36,325 bases of DNA from Alphaproteobacteria bacterium (GTDB taxonomy: Bacteria > Pseudomonadota > Alphaproteobacteria > Reyranellales > Reyranellaceae), in contig JAFKFK010000060.1 in assembly GCA_017307275.1 (NCBI GenBank), positions 1 to 36,325 of the forward strand, written 5' to 3'. The position numbers were made by a program, and so were the translations under genes. Shown here piece after piece: positions 7,607-15,491 of the stretch. The notes beneath the pieces are model-generated. The model was not told the DNA's origin. It saw only the letters and a list, made by a program, of their open reading frames with translations, and made no database searches. How positions within the stretch are numbered: the stretch's first letter is position 1; every line of letters starts with the position of its first letter.

Positions 7607-8545
7607 ATGCTGCCTGTTCTGCTCGATCCTGCGAAATTCAAGGATGCCTTCATCACCGCCAAGGGCGAGCAACGCGCCCATGTGGCGCTGAAGGCGCTCG
7701 ATACGCTCTGGTTCAACACCGGCACGCTCTGCAATCTCACCTGCCGCAACTGCTACATCGAATCCTCGCCGCGCAACGATCGGCTAGTCTACCTGACCGC
7801 GGCCGAAGTCGGCGCCTATCTCGACGAGATCGAACGCGACGGCCACGCTACCCGCCTGATCGGCTTCACCGGCGGCGAGCCGTTCATGAACAGCGAGCTG
7901 CCGGCGATGCTCGACGACGTGCTGTCGCGCGGGCTCAAGGCGATGGTGCTGACCAACGCCATGAAGCCGATGCACAAGATGAAGGCCGCGCTGCTCGCCT
8001 TGCTGCAGAAGCACGGCCGCAACCTCACTCTCCGCGTCTCGGTCGATCATTACGGTCGCGAGCTGCACGAGGAAGAGCGCGGCGCGCGAAGCTGGAAGCC
8101 GACTCTCGATGGGTTGAAATGGCTTTGCCAATCTGGCTTCGACGTCCACGTCGCCGGTCGGCGCTTCTCGACCGAGACCGAAGAGGAAGTGCGCGCCGGC
8201 TATGGCCGACTGTTCGACGAACTCGGCGTGTCGATCGACGCGCAAAATCCGGGAACGCTCATGCTCTTCCCCGAGATGGACCCGACGGTCGACGTGCCGG
8301 AGATCACGACGGCCTGCTGGGGCATCCTGAAGAAGTCGCCCGACAGCGTGATGTGCGCCTCCGCCCGCATGATCGTGAAACGCAAGGGCGCAACACGACC
8401 TGCTGTCGTCGCCTGCACGCTCCTGCCCTACGATCCGCAATTCGAGCTGGGCGAGACCTTGGCCGACAGCGTCGGTGCAGTGCCGCTCAACCATCCGCAC
8501 TGTGCGAAGTTCTGTGTCCTGGGCGGTGCCGCCTGCAGCCAGTAG
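7607..8545 (+). CDS. Radical SAM protein with cysteine-rich C-terminus
   Basis: This is a 312-residue radical SAM enzyme. The cluster-binding motif C-x3-C-x2-C is at Cys42, Cys46 and Cys49 (LCNLTCRNCYIESSPRN), followed by the SAM-binding GGE motif (GFTGGEPFMNSE, about 86-97) and a partial TIM-barrel (LTNAMKPMHK, LRVSVDHYG). The last 80 residues add Cys237, 250, 270, 299, 303 and 310, ending HPHCAKFCVLGGAACSQ. This suggests one auxiliary iron-sulfur cluster, though it is not a clear SPASM match. The stop is TAG and the next gene begins inside its 3' end. It heads a three-gene cassette with two transferases of the kind labelled rSAM-associated. ATG 7607 is preferred (AGAG 9 bases upstream); earlier starts at 7565 or 7502 are less likely, and a TATGCT -10-like hexamer overlaps the 7565 one. 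The reaction is unknown. Confidence 0.87.
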   Translation: MLPVLLDPAKFKDAFITAKGEQRAHVALKALDTLWFNTGTLCNLTCRNCYIESSPRNDRLVYLTAAEVGAYLDEIERDGHATRLIGFTGGEPFMNSELPAMLDDVLSRGLKAMVLTNAMKPMHKMKAALLALLQKHGRNLTLRVSVDHYGRELHEEERGARSWKPTLDGLKWLCQSGFDVHVAGRRFSTETEEEVRAGYGRLFDELGVSIDAQNPGTLMLFPEMDPTVDVPEITTACWGILKKSPDSVMCASARMIVKRKGATRPAVVACTLLPYDPQFELGETLADSVGAVPLNHPHCAKFCVLGGAACSQ

Positions 8546-9228
8546 CGACGGACCTCGACGTCGTCATCCCGACACTCAATGTGGGCAACACCCTCGCCCG
8601 CACGCTTGCCGCGCTTCGCGACAGCGAGCTCGGGCTGCAGGTCGTGATCTGCGATGGCGGATCGACCGACGAGACCGTGGCCATCGCCCAAAGCGCCGGT
8701 GCTGCCGTCGTGAAAGCGACAACGACCGGACGCGGCCCCCAGCTCGCGGCCGGTGCTAACGCCGGCGCGGCATCGTGGATTCTCTTCCTGCATGCCGACA
8801 CGGTGCTCGCACCGGGCTGGAACACCGTGGTCCGTAGCTTCACGTCCCGCAAGACGAATGCCGGCAAGGCCGGCTACTTCCGCCTGCGGTTCGACACCTC
8901 GGACTCGCGCGCGCGCCGCATCGAAAAGCTCGTGGCTCTCCGATGCCGCCTGCTCGGCCTGCCCTATGGCGATCAGGGTCTGCTGATCTCGCGCGCGCTC
9001 TACGAATATCTCGACGGATTCAAGCCCTTGCCGTTGATGGAGGATGTCGAGCTCGTGCGCCGGATCGGCGCAAAGAACCTGGTCGCGCTCGACACCGAGG
9101 CCATTACGTCGGCAGCGCGCTATGAGCGCGATGGCTGGCTCAGGCGACCGTTGCGGAATCTCGGCTGCCTGGCCCTTTACTTTCTGGGCATGTCGCCACG
9201 TGCGCTTCAGCGGCTCTACGGACGATGA
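8533..9228 (+). CDS. Family 2 glycosyltransferase, rSAM-associated (TIGR04283-like)
   Basis: This is a 231-residue GT-A fold transferase: LDVVIPTLNVGNTLARTL at the start, ICDGGSTDE (about 39-47, nucleotide binding), the metal-binding HAD (87-89, LFLHADTVL), GDQGLLISRALYEYLDGF, and MEDVELVRRIG. The frame has no ATG, GTG or TTG close to the conserved start; the nearest GTG (8353) would add 60 residues of unrelated sequence. CTG 8533, with GGGCGG six bases upstream, gives the family-typical N-terminus and is taken as the start. That overlaps the radical SAM gene by 13 bases and suggests translational coupling. A frameshift fusion with the radical SAM protein is the alternative. Its stop overlaps the next ATG (ATGA, 9225-9228). 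The sugar donor and acceptor are unknown. Confidence 0.83.
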   Translation: MQPVATDLDVVIPTLNVGNTLARTLAALRDSELGLQVVICDGGSTDETVAIAQSAGAAVVKATTTGRGPQLAAGANAGAASWILFLHADTVLAPGWNTVVRSFTSRKTNAGKAGYFRLRFDTSDSRARRIEKLVALRCRLLGLPYGDQGLLISRALYEYLDGFKPLPLMEDVELVRRIGAKNLVALDTEAITSAARYERDGWLRRPLRNLGCLALYFLGMSPRALQRLYGR

Positions 9229-9815
9229 AGCGCCATCTCGTGATCTTCGCCCGCGCGCCGCAGGCTGGCCGCGTCAAACGCCGGCTGGGCGCCGAGATCG
9301 GCACTCTGGAAGCGACCCGCTTCTATAGATCGTTGCTGGCCCAGCAGATCGCGCGACTGGCCAAGGATCGACGCTGGACGGTCTGGCTGTTCGTCACGCC
9401 GGACAATGCGCTCGATCATATCGTCTGGCGCGATCTCGTGCCGGCCGCGCGTCGACGCCCACAGCGACAGGGCGACCTCGGCCGACGCATGAAGTTGCCC
9501 TTCCTGTCGTTGCCACCGGGACCGGTCGTTCTGGTCGGCAGCGACATTCCGCACCTGCGCTCCCATCACATCGCCCGCGCCTTCGCCCTGCTGGGACAGA
9601 ACGATCTCGTCTTCGGTCCGGCGCGCGATGGCGGCTTCTGGCTGATTGGCGCGAAGAGAATGCGGCCGCTCCCACAGGCCCTGTTCGCCGGCGTGCGCTG
9701 GTCGACGTCGACCGCGCTGGCCGACACGCTGGCCAGCCTGCCGAAGCAGGTGACGACAGCTTTCGCGGATACGCTGGACGACGTCGACGACGCAGAGACG
9801 TACCGGCGACTTTAA
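9225..9815 (+). CDS. CofC-like / DUF2064 transferase, rSAM-associated (TIGR04282-like)
   Basis: This is a 196-residue GT-A/nucleotidyltransferase-fold protein of the DUF2064 family. It shows the N-terminal HLVIFARAPQAGRVKRRLG motif (glycine- and lysine/arginine-rich, nucleotide-binding), GPVVLVGSDIPHL (the D in GSD/GTD), and DLVFGPARDGGFWLIGAK. These are typical of the family usually found with a TIGR04283 glycosyltransferase and a radical SAM gene; current names often mention arsenosugar biosynthesis. The ATG overlaps the preceding stop (ATGA), so all three cassette genes should be co-expressed. No arsenic-methyltransferase or ArsS-type gene is nearby, so an arsenosugar product is not supported by this window alone. 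Confidence 0.87.
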   Translation: MKRHLVIFARAPQAGRVKRRLGAEIGTLEATRFYRSLLAQQIARLAKDRRWTVWLFVTPDNALDHIVWRDLVPAARRRPQRQGDLGRRMKLPFLSLPPGPVVLVGSDIPHLRSHHIARAFALLGQNDLVFGPARDGGFWLIGAKRMRPLPQALFAGVRWSTSTALADTLASLPKQVTTAFADTLDDVDDAETYRRL

Positions 9816-9821
9816 AAGCCG

Positions 9822-11246
9822 CTATTGGCGCTTGAGGGCGTGAAGTTCGGTGCGGACCGCCGCGAACACCGACGTCCAGTCCCCGGGCGCAGATTGCCGA
9901 AACAGCCGCGTCGAGCGGTACCAAGGCGCGCTGTCGCCACCGAGCTGCCAGCGCCAGTCGGCAGCCGACGGCAGCAGCACCCACGTCTTGATGCCCATCG
10001 CAGCGGCCAAATGCGCCACCGGCGCGTCGATCGAGATCAGCAGGTCGAGCTGCGACAACGCGGTCGCGGCCTCGGCAAAGTCGAAGATGCCGCGGCCGAC
10101 ATCGTGCACCAGGCCACCGGCGCCGAACTGCTGGATATCCTTCTGGTGCACGCCGCCTTGCAGGCTGAACACCAGAAGGTCGGGATCGCCGGCAAACGGC
10201 AGGAACTGCGAGAACGGCACCGAACGCTGGCGATCCTGCGCCTGGCCGGGCATCGCGGCCCAATAGATGCCGACCCTGAGCTTGGCGCGATCGAGCGTGC
10301 CGAGCTTGATGCGGCTGTCGTCCGGCGCGCGCAGATAGGAAGGCTCGGAGGAAAGCGCGATGAAGTCGGTGCCGCACAGATGCGGCAGCGAGACCATCGA
10401 CGCATGCAGGTCGAACTCGGGCAGGCCTTCGCCTTCGGCCGCGACCTCGTCAACATAGTCGACGGCACACAGCAGTTCCTTGAGAAGCGCCTGGCAGAGC
10501 ACGATCACCGTCGCCCCACGGCGCTTCAACTCGCGCGCGAAGCGCACGAACAGCAGCACGTCGCTCAAGCCCTGCTCGGGATAGAGGAGGATGCGTTTGC
10601 CTTCGAGCGGTCCGCCATCCCAGGCGGGTTGCGCGAACTCAGGCGTCGGTGTTTCCGGCAGACGCTTGCGTGCCTCGTAGGCGTCAAAGCCCGACGCCAG
10701 CTCGCCGCGCATCAACAGCGCGATCGCAAGTTCGACGCGGGCGCGGCGGTTGTCGGGCGTGAGCGTCAGCGCCCGGCTGAAGCAGCCGACGGCCTCGTCG
10801 AGACGGCCGAGATCGCGCAGACAGAGAGCAAGATTGAAGAAGCCCTCGGCATAGTCACGATTGAGCGTGATCGACTGGAAGTGATGCTTCACCGCTTCGT
10901 CGGGACGGTTGGCAGCGCGCAGCGCATTGCCGAGATTGGAATGCAGCGCGGGATTCTGCGGATCAGCCGCCAGCGACAGACGATGATGCGCAACCGATGC
11001 TTCTAGCTTGCCGGCCAACCGCAGGGCGACGCCAAGATTGTTGTGCAGCTCGGCGTGATAGGGGCGAACAGTGAGCAATCGAAGATAGGAAGAGATCGCT
11101 TCGTCGAGGCGGCCGGCACGGTGCGCCTGCGAGGCCAGCCGGAGCTGTTGCACAAAGCTATCGGCATCGCTGCCGAACAGAGGCGTCGGCGCGTCGGCGG
11201 CCGTGGATTCCGGCCTCGTGGGGTGCAGCGTCGGCGTGTCGTTCAC
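9822..11246 (-). CDS. TPR-repeat glycosyltransferase-like protein
   Basis: This is a 474-residue protein with at least four tetratricopeptide repeats over about residues 35-185 (for example AGRLDEAISSYLRLLTVRP, HNNLGVALRLAGKLEASV, FFNLALCLRDLGRLDEAV). A C-terminal domain resembles heptosyltransferase-type GT-B proteins: KRILLYPEQGLSDVLLFVRF, then the nucleotide-sugar end motif DAPVAHLAAAMGIKTWVLL and DWRWQLGGDSAPWYRSTRLF. Such fusions are common in alphaproteobacteria and may glycosylate proteins or surface polysaccharide, but the substrate is unknown. It converges with the radical SAM / transferase cassette with only six bases between stops. Being on the opposite strand, it may or may not be functionally linked. 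No signal peptide is seen, so it is probably cytoplasmic. Confidence 0.85.
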   Translation of the reverse strand: MNDTPTLHPTRPESTAADAPTPLFGSDADSFVQQLRLASQAHRAGRLDEAISSYLRLLTVRPYHAELHNNLGVALRLAGKLEASVAHHRLSLAADPQNPALHSNLGNALRAANRPDEAVKHHFQSITLNRDYAEGFFNLALCLRDLGRLDEAVGCFSRALTLTPDNRRARVELAIALLMRGELASGFDAYEARKRLPETPTPEFAQPAWDGGPLEGKRILLYPEQGLSDVLLFVRFARELKRRGATVIVLCQALLKELLCAVDYVDEVAAEGEGLPEFDLHASMVSLPHLCGTDFIALSSEPSYLRAPDDSRIKLGTLDRAKLRVGIYWAAMPGQAQDRQRSVPFSQFLPFAGDPDLLVFSLQGGVHQKDIQQFGAGGLVHDVGRGIFDFAEAATALSQLDLLISIDAPVAHLAAAMGIKTWVLLPSAADWRWQLGGDSAPWYRSTRLFRQSAPGDWTSVFAAVRTELHALKRQ

Positions 11247-11318
11247 GTCACTCGCTCTTTACAGGAGCAGCGTATCCTACATCAGCCTGCCATCTTAAAC
11301 ATCTGCGGGCGCATAGGA

Positions 11319-11350
11319 AAACGGCGCGGCCCCGAAGGGTCGCGCCGTTT
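11319..11350 (-). terminator. Intrinsic terminator of asd
   Basis: A long hairpin: AAACGGCGCG (11319-11328) pairs with CGCGCCGTTT (11341-11350), extended inside by a G-T wobble and three C-G pairs around a CGAA loop. Read leftward, as asd is transcribed, the stem ends in TTTTCC. It lies 30 bases past the asd stop and is a good rho-independent terminator. Confidence 0.8.
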
Positions 11351-11379
11351 CAATGTCCGAAAAAGTGGACGATCTGCGG

Positions 11380-12393
11380 CTAGATATAGCCTTTGATCAG
11401 TTCTTCGGCGATCTGGACGGCATTAAGAGCCGCGCCCTTGCGCAGATTGTCGCTGACCACCCACATCGACAGGCCGTTGTCGACCGTGGGGTCGACACGC
11501 AAGCGGCTGACGAAGACGCCGTCCTGCCCGGTGATCTCCTTCGGCGTCACATAGCCACCGGGCTCGCGCCGGTCGACGACGAGCACGCCGGGCGCCGCCG
11601 CAAGCAGGCGCCGCGCCTCGATCTCGTCGAGCGGCTTGTCGAGCTCGACGTTGATGGCCTCGGCGTGGCCGATGAAGGTCGGCACGCGCACGCAGGTCGC
11701 GTGGACCTTGATCTTGGGGTCGAGGATCTTCTTGGTCTCGGCCACCATCTTCCACTCTTCCTTGGTCGAGCCGTCTTCCATGAAGACGTCGATCTGGGGA
11801 ATGACGTTGAAGGCGATGTTCTTCGTGAACTTCACCGGGTCGAGCGTCTGGTTGACGAAGAAGCTCTTGGTCTGGCTGACCAGCTCGTCCATCGCTTCCT
11901 TGCCGGCGCCCGACGTCGACTGATAGGTCGACACGACGACGCGCTTGATGCCGGCGGCTTCGTGGATCGGCTTCAGCGCCACGACCATCTGGATGGTCGA
12001 GCAGTTCGGATTGGCGATGATGCCGCGGCCCTTGTAGCCGGCGATCGCCTGCGCGTTGACCTCGGGCACGACCAGCGGCACGTCGGGATCCATGCGCCAG
12101 AAGGACGTGTTGTCGATCACGACGGCGCCGGCCTTGGCCGCGCGCGGGCTGTGCTCGGCCGACACCTTGGCGCCCGGCGAGCTCAACACGATGTCGATGC
12201 CCTTGAAGTCGAATTTCGCGAGGTCCTGGACTTTCAGCACCGATTTGTCGCCGAACGAGGCCTGCGCCCCGACCGAACGGGCGGACGCCAACGCAACAAC
12301 GTCATCAGCCGGGAAGTTTCTCTCGGCCAGGATCTGCAACATTTCGCGACCGACGTTTCCGGTCGCGCCGACGACGGCGACTCTGTAGCCCAT
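11380..12393 (-). CDS. asd: Aspartate-semialdehyde dehydrogenase
   Basis: Asd reduces aspartyl phosphate to aspartate semialdehyde with NADPH, the branch point to lysine/diaminopimelate, threonine, methionine and isoleucine. The 337-residue protein starts with the NADP motif VAVVGATGNVGREML and has the catalytic cysteine Cys131 in ANPNCSTIQMVVAL. It also has STYQSTSGAGKEAMDEL, PQIDVFMEDGSTKEEWKM, and the substrate-binding CVRVPTFIGHAEAINVEL with its conserved histidine. It is full length and intact. It stands alone on its strand, with a strong terminator at 11319-11350 and a divergent CoA-transferase operon upstream. The 195-base upstream gap (12394-12588) shows no clear promoter or operator. 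Confidence 0.97.
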   Translation of the reverse strand: MGYRVAVVGATGNVGREMLQILAERNFPADDVVALASARSVGAQASFGDKSVLKVQDLAKFDFKGIDIVLSSPGAKVSAEHSPRAAKAGAVVIDNTSFWRMDPDVPLVVPEVNAQAIAGYKGRGIIANPNCSTIQMVVALKPIHEAAGIKRVVVSTYQSTSGAGKEAMDELVSQTKSFFVNQTLDPVKFTKNIAFNVIPQIDVFMEDGSTKEEWKMVAETKKILDPKIKVHATCVRVPTFIGHAEAINVELDKPLDEIEARRLLAAAPGVLVVDRREPGGYVTPKEITGQDGVFVSRLRVDPTVDNGLSMWVVSDNLRKGAALNAVQIAEELIKGYI

Positions 12394-12588
12394 GACTTTA
12401 TGCGCCCTGCGCGCGCACTCCTCTGATTGAAGGACAGAGGGAGATACGCGCCGAGTCCCCCTTTTGCAAGGAAACCACCGGAAACAGCGGTTTGTTGCGG
12501 CATTTGGCCGATCTACGAAACCCCGCCAGCGGCCAGCCTTGACGGCGACCGAGGCCCCGCGCCCATATCGGCGCGAAAGGGAGATTCA

Positions 12589-13809
12589 ATGACCGAGACA
12601 GGCCTGCCGCTCGCAGGATTGCGCGTACTGGATATCAGCTCGTTCATCGCAGCCCCCGCGGCGGCCGTCGTGCTGGGCGACTGGGGCGCCGACGTGGCCG
12701 ACGTGATCAAGATCGAGGGGCCGGATGGCGACGCCAACCGCAAGATCATGCACGACTCGGCCAACTACCCGAAGGCGGAGGTCAACTATCCCTGGGAGAT
12801 GGATTCGCGCAACAAGCGCTCTCTGACGCTCGATCTGAAGCAGCCGGCAGCCCGCGCCGCTCTCGATAAGCTGCTCGCCGTCTCCGACATCGTCATCTGC
12901 AACTTCCCGCCGCCGGTGCGCGACAAGCTCAAGCTGACCTACGAGGACATGAAGAAGGTCAACCCGAAGCTGATCTACGCGTCGCTTACCGGGTATGGCG
13001 AAACCGGCCCCGACCGCGACCGGCCGGGCTTCGACGTCACCGCCTATTTCGCCCGTTCCGGCCTGCTCGATGCGCAGCGCTACGAAGGCGGCCCGCCCGG
13101 CGTTCCCGTCCCGGCGCAGGGCGACCGCGCGACGGCGATGACTCTCGTCTCCTCGATCCTGCTGGCGCTGGTCCATCGCATGAAGACCGGCGAAGGCTCG
13201 TGGGTCGGCACGTCGCTGCTGGGCAATGGCCTATGGTCCTGCGGCGTGATCGCCCAGGCAGCCCTGGTCGGCGCCTTCCTGCCGGCCCGCCCGCCACCGG
13301 AACGGCCGCGCACCGCGCTGGGCAACATCTACAGCACCAAGGATGACCGCTGGATCCAGCTCACCATCGTGCGCGAAGACAAGCTCTGGGCGCCGCTCTG
13401 CCGCGCTCTCGAAAAGCCGGAGCTGATCGACGATCCGCGCTTCGCCGAGATCGACGAACGACGCCGTCGCTCGGCCGAACTCGCGGCAATCTTCCGCGAG
13501 ACCTTCGCCACTCAGCCCTACGAGCATTGGCGCAAGGCACTGGCGGCGCACGAGATCACCTTCGGCGTCATCAGCCGTCCGCAGGACGTTCCCGACGACG
13601 AGCAGGCCGTTCATGCCGGCGCCGTGGTCGAAACGGCGAACCCGGCGATGCCGCGTACGCTCGCCAACCCGATCCGCGTGAGCTTCGCCGAACAGCGGAT
13701 CGCCCACGCGGCCCCGACGCTCGGACAGCACACCGATGAAATCCTGGGCGAGATCGGCCTCTCGACGGACGAGATCGCCGGCTTGCGGTCGACGGGTGCC
13801 GTGAGATGA
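12589..13809 (+). CDS. Class III CoA-transferase (CaiB/BaiF family), copy 1
   Basis: This 406-residue family III CoA-transferase probably moves CoA between a carboxylic acid and an acyl-CoA. The N-terminal PLAGLRVLDISSFIAAPAAA motif is present. The family's usual Asp carboxylate position corresponds to Asp149 in GYGETGPDRDRPGFD. The conserved GADVIKIE segment is expanded to GADVADVIKIE by an exact 9-bp tandem duplication (12688-12705). AAGGGA precedes ATG 12589 by 6 bases, and that start places the family motif at residue 7; the longer upstream extension is not supported. The gene overlaps its paralogue by ATGA (13806-13809). The substrate cannot be predicted. Confidence 0.9.
   Translation: MTETGLPLAGLRVLDISSFIAAPAAAVVLGDWGADVADVIKIEGPDGDANRKIMHDSANYPKAEVNYPWEMDSRNKRSLTLDLKQPAARAALDKLLAVSDIVICNFPPPVRDKLKLTYEDMKKVNPKLIYASLTGYGETGPDRDRPGFDVTAYFARSGLLDAQRYEGGPPGVPVPAQGDRATAMTLVSSILLALVHRMKTGEGSWVGTSLLGNGLWSCGVIAQAALVGAFLPARPPPERPRTALGNIYSTKDDRWIQLTIVREDKLWAPLCRALEKPELIDDPRFAEIDERRRRSAELAAIFRETFATQPYEHWRKALAAHEITFGVISRPQDVPDDEQAVHAGAVVETANPAMPRTLANPIRVSFAEQRIAHAAPTLGQHTDEILGEIGLSTDEIAGLRSTGAVR
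12688..12705 (+). repeat. 9-bp in-frame tandem duplication inside CoA-transferase copy 1
   Basis: GCCGACGTG occurs twice in a row (12688-12696 and 12697-12705), encoding ADV-ADV. The neighbouring paralogue has a single ADV at this place (residues 38-40), so copy 1 carries a three-residue insertion. Confidence 0.9.
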
Positions 13810-15041
13810 GCGAGGAGACGAACGACGAGCCATTGCCGCTCGCCGGCCTGCGAGTCCTCGACATCAGCTCGTTCATCGCAGCCCCTGCCGCGGCCGTAGC
13901 GTTGGCCGATTTCGGCGCCGACGTCATCAAGGTCGAGCCGCCCGTCGACGGCGACCCGCATCGCAACAGCTATCGCAACGCGAGCTACCCTCAAAGCGAT
14001 CCCCCGGACGACCGGAACTTCCCCTGGCAACTCGATGGCCGCCACAAGCGTTCCATCGCGCTCGACCTCAAGAACGACGACGCTCGCACGATTCTCGATC
14101 GCCTGCTGCAGCGCGCCGACGTGCTGATCGTCAATTTCCCGCCGCCGGCGCGCGAACGCCTGCGGCTGCGCTGGGAAGATATCGAACCGATTAACCCACG
14201 CCTCGTCTATTGTTCACTGACCGGCTACGGCGAAACCGGCCCCGACCGCGACCGGCCGGGCTTCGACATCACGGCCTATTTCGGCCGGTCCGGCATTCTC
14301 GATTCAGCGCGTTATGAAGACGGCCCGCCCGGCCTGTCTCTGCCCGCCCAGGGCGATCGCGCGACGGCCATGACTCTCGTCGCCGCGATCCTGCTGGGGC
14401 TGCGTCGTCGCGACCAGACCGGCAAGGGCTGCTGGGTCGGCACATCGCTCTACGCCAATGGCGTGTGGGCCAACGGCACTTCCGCCGCCGGCGCCGTGAT
14501 CGGCGCCAAGCTGCCGCCGCGCCAACCGCCCGACAAGCCGCGCAACGCGCTCACGAATCTCTACCGCACCAGCGACGATCGCTGGCTGCAGTTCCTCATG
14601 GTTCGCGACGACCGACTCTGGGAAAAATTCTGCACCGTCATCGCGCGGCCCGACCTGCTGACGGACCCGCGCTATGCCGGACGCGCCGAGCGCCGCACCC
14701 ATGCGCTCGACCTCGCCGCCGAGCTGGTTCAGATCTTTGCGGCCCGCACCTATGCGGAGTGGGAACAGGCGCTGGCCGGTACCGGCATTCCGTTCGGTGT
14801 GATCGGTCGCCTGGTCGACGTGATCGACGACGAACAAGCTGAGCATGCCGGTATCTTCGCCAGCACGACCAACCCCGAGATCCCGCGCACGGTGAACAAT
14901 CCGATCCGCTTGGGCTTTGCCCGGCCGCGGCCCGCCGGACCACCGCCTGCCATCGGCCAGCACAACGAGGAAATCCTGCGCGAAGCCGGCTTCGGCGAGG
15001 CCGAGATCGGGGCGCTCAAAAAGGCGGGCGCCCTAGGCTAG
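13806..15041 (+). CDS. Class III CoA-transferase (CaiB/BaiF family), copy 2
   Basis: This is a 411-residue paralogue of the preceding gene, translationally coupled to it by ATGA. It has the same N-terminal motif (PLAGLRVLDISSFIAAPAAA), an uninterrupted FGADVIKVEPP, the active-site motif GYGETGPDRDRPGFD with Asp154, and a matching C-terminus (PAIGQHNEEILREAGF). Two blocks are identical at the DNA level between the copies: 39 bases at 12997-13035 / 14229-14267, and 23 bases at 12634-12656 / 13863-13885. The proteins may form a heteromeric enzyme or have different substrates; family members are usually interlocked homodimers. Confidence 0.9.
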   Translation: MSEETNDEPLPLAGLRVLDISSFIAAPAAAVALADFGADVIKVEPPVDGDPHRNSYRNASYPQSDPPDDRNFPWQLDGRHKRSIALDLKNDDARTILDRLLQRADVLIVNFPPPARERLRLRWEDIEPINPRLVYCSLTGYGETGPDRDRPGFDITAYFGRSGILDSARYEDGPPGLSLPAQGDRATAMTLVAAILLGLRRRDQTGKGCWVGTSLYANGVWANGTSAAGAVIGAKLPPRQPPDKPRNALTNLYRTSDDRWLQFLMVRDDRLWEKFCTVIARPDLLTDPRYAGRAERRTHALDLAAELVQIFAARTYAEWEQALAGTGIPFGVIGRLVDVIDDEQAEHAGIFASTTNPEIPRTVNNPIRLGFARPRPAGPPPAIGQHNEEILREAGFGEAEIGALKKAGALG

Positions 15042-15063
15042 GACTTTGCGCTAAACTCCAGCC

Positions 15064-15396
15064 ATGGCCGCGCGCTTCCAGACCTACGCCGACTTCTGGC
15101 CGTTCTATCTTCGAGAACATGCCAAGCCGGCAACGCGTGTCGTGCACTACATCGGAACCATTGCTTCCGCCGTGATCCTGGTCTGCGCCATCGCCACTCA
15201 AAGCTGGTGGTGGCTGATCGCCGTTCCCTTCTTTGGCTATGGGCCTGCTTGGTTCGGCCACTTCTTCATCGAGAAGAACAAGCCGGCGACGTTCCAGGCA
15301 CCATTCTGGTCGCTGATCAGCGACTATCGCATGTGCGCCCTATTCCTGACCGGCCGACTCGGCAATGAATTGATGAAGCACCAGATTCGCGGCTGA
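15064..15396 (+). CDS. DUF962 / Mpo1-like membrane protein
   Basis: A short (110-residue) member of the DUF962/Mpo1 family. It has FYLREHAKPATRVVHYIGT near the start with the conserved histidines, two hydrophobic segments (about 28-62), and GHFFIEKNKPATF with the second histidine pair, ending near PFWSLISDYRM. Yeast Mpo1 is an iron-dependent dioxygenase in 2-hydroxy-fatty-acid alpha-oxidation; whether the short bacterial forms do this is not established. It is 22 bases after the CoA-transferase pair and could be in the same transcript, but shares no obvious pathway with it. Confidence 0.85.
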   Translation: MAARFQTYADFWPFYLREHAKPATRVVHYIGTIASAVILVCAIATQSWWWLIAVPFFGYGPAWFGHFFIEKNKPATFQAPFWSLISDYRMCALFLTGRLGNELMKHQIRG

Positions 15397-15491
15397 TTCC
15401 CGCGCCGTTCTGCCTCTCGTCCCGCCCCCTTGCGCCGGTGGGGAGCGGAGGCCACATTGCGATCAACACAAATTCCCCCGTCCGAGGACCT

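Noticed and set aside
8533..8560. Selenocysteine read-through joining the radical SAM and GT2 genes
   Set aside because: The transferase families are labelled rSAM/selenodomain-associated, but the radical SAM stop is TAG, not TGA, and GT2 is in another frame.
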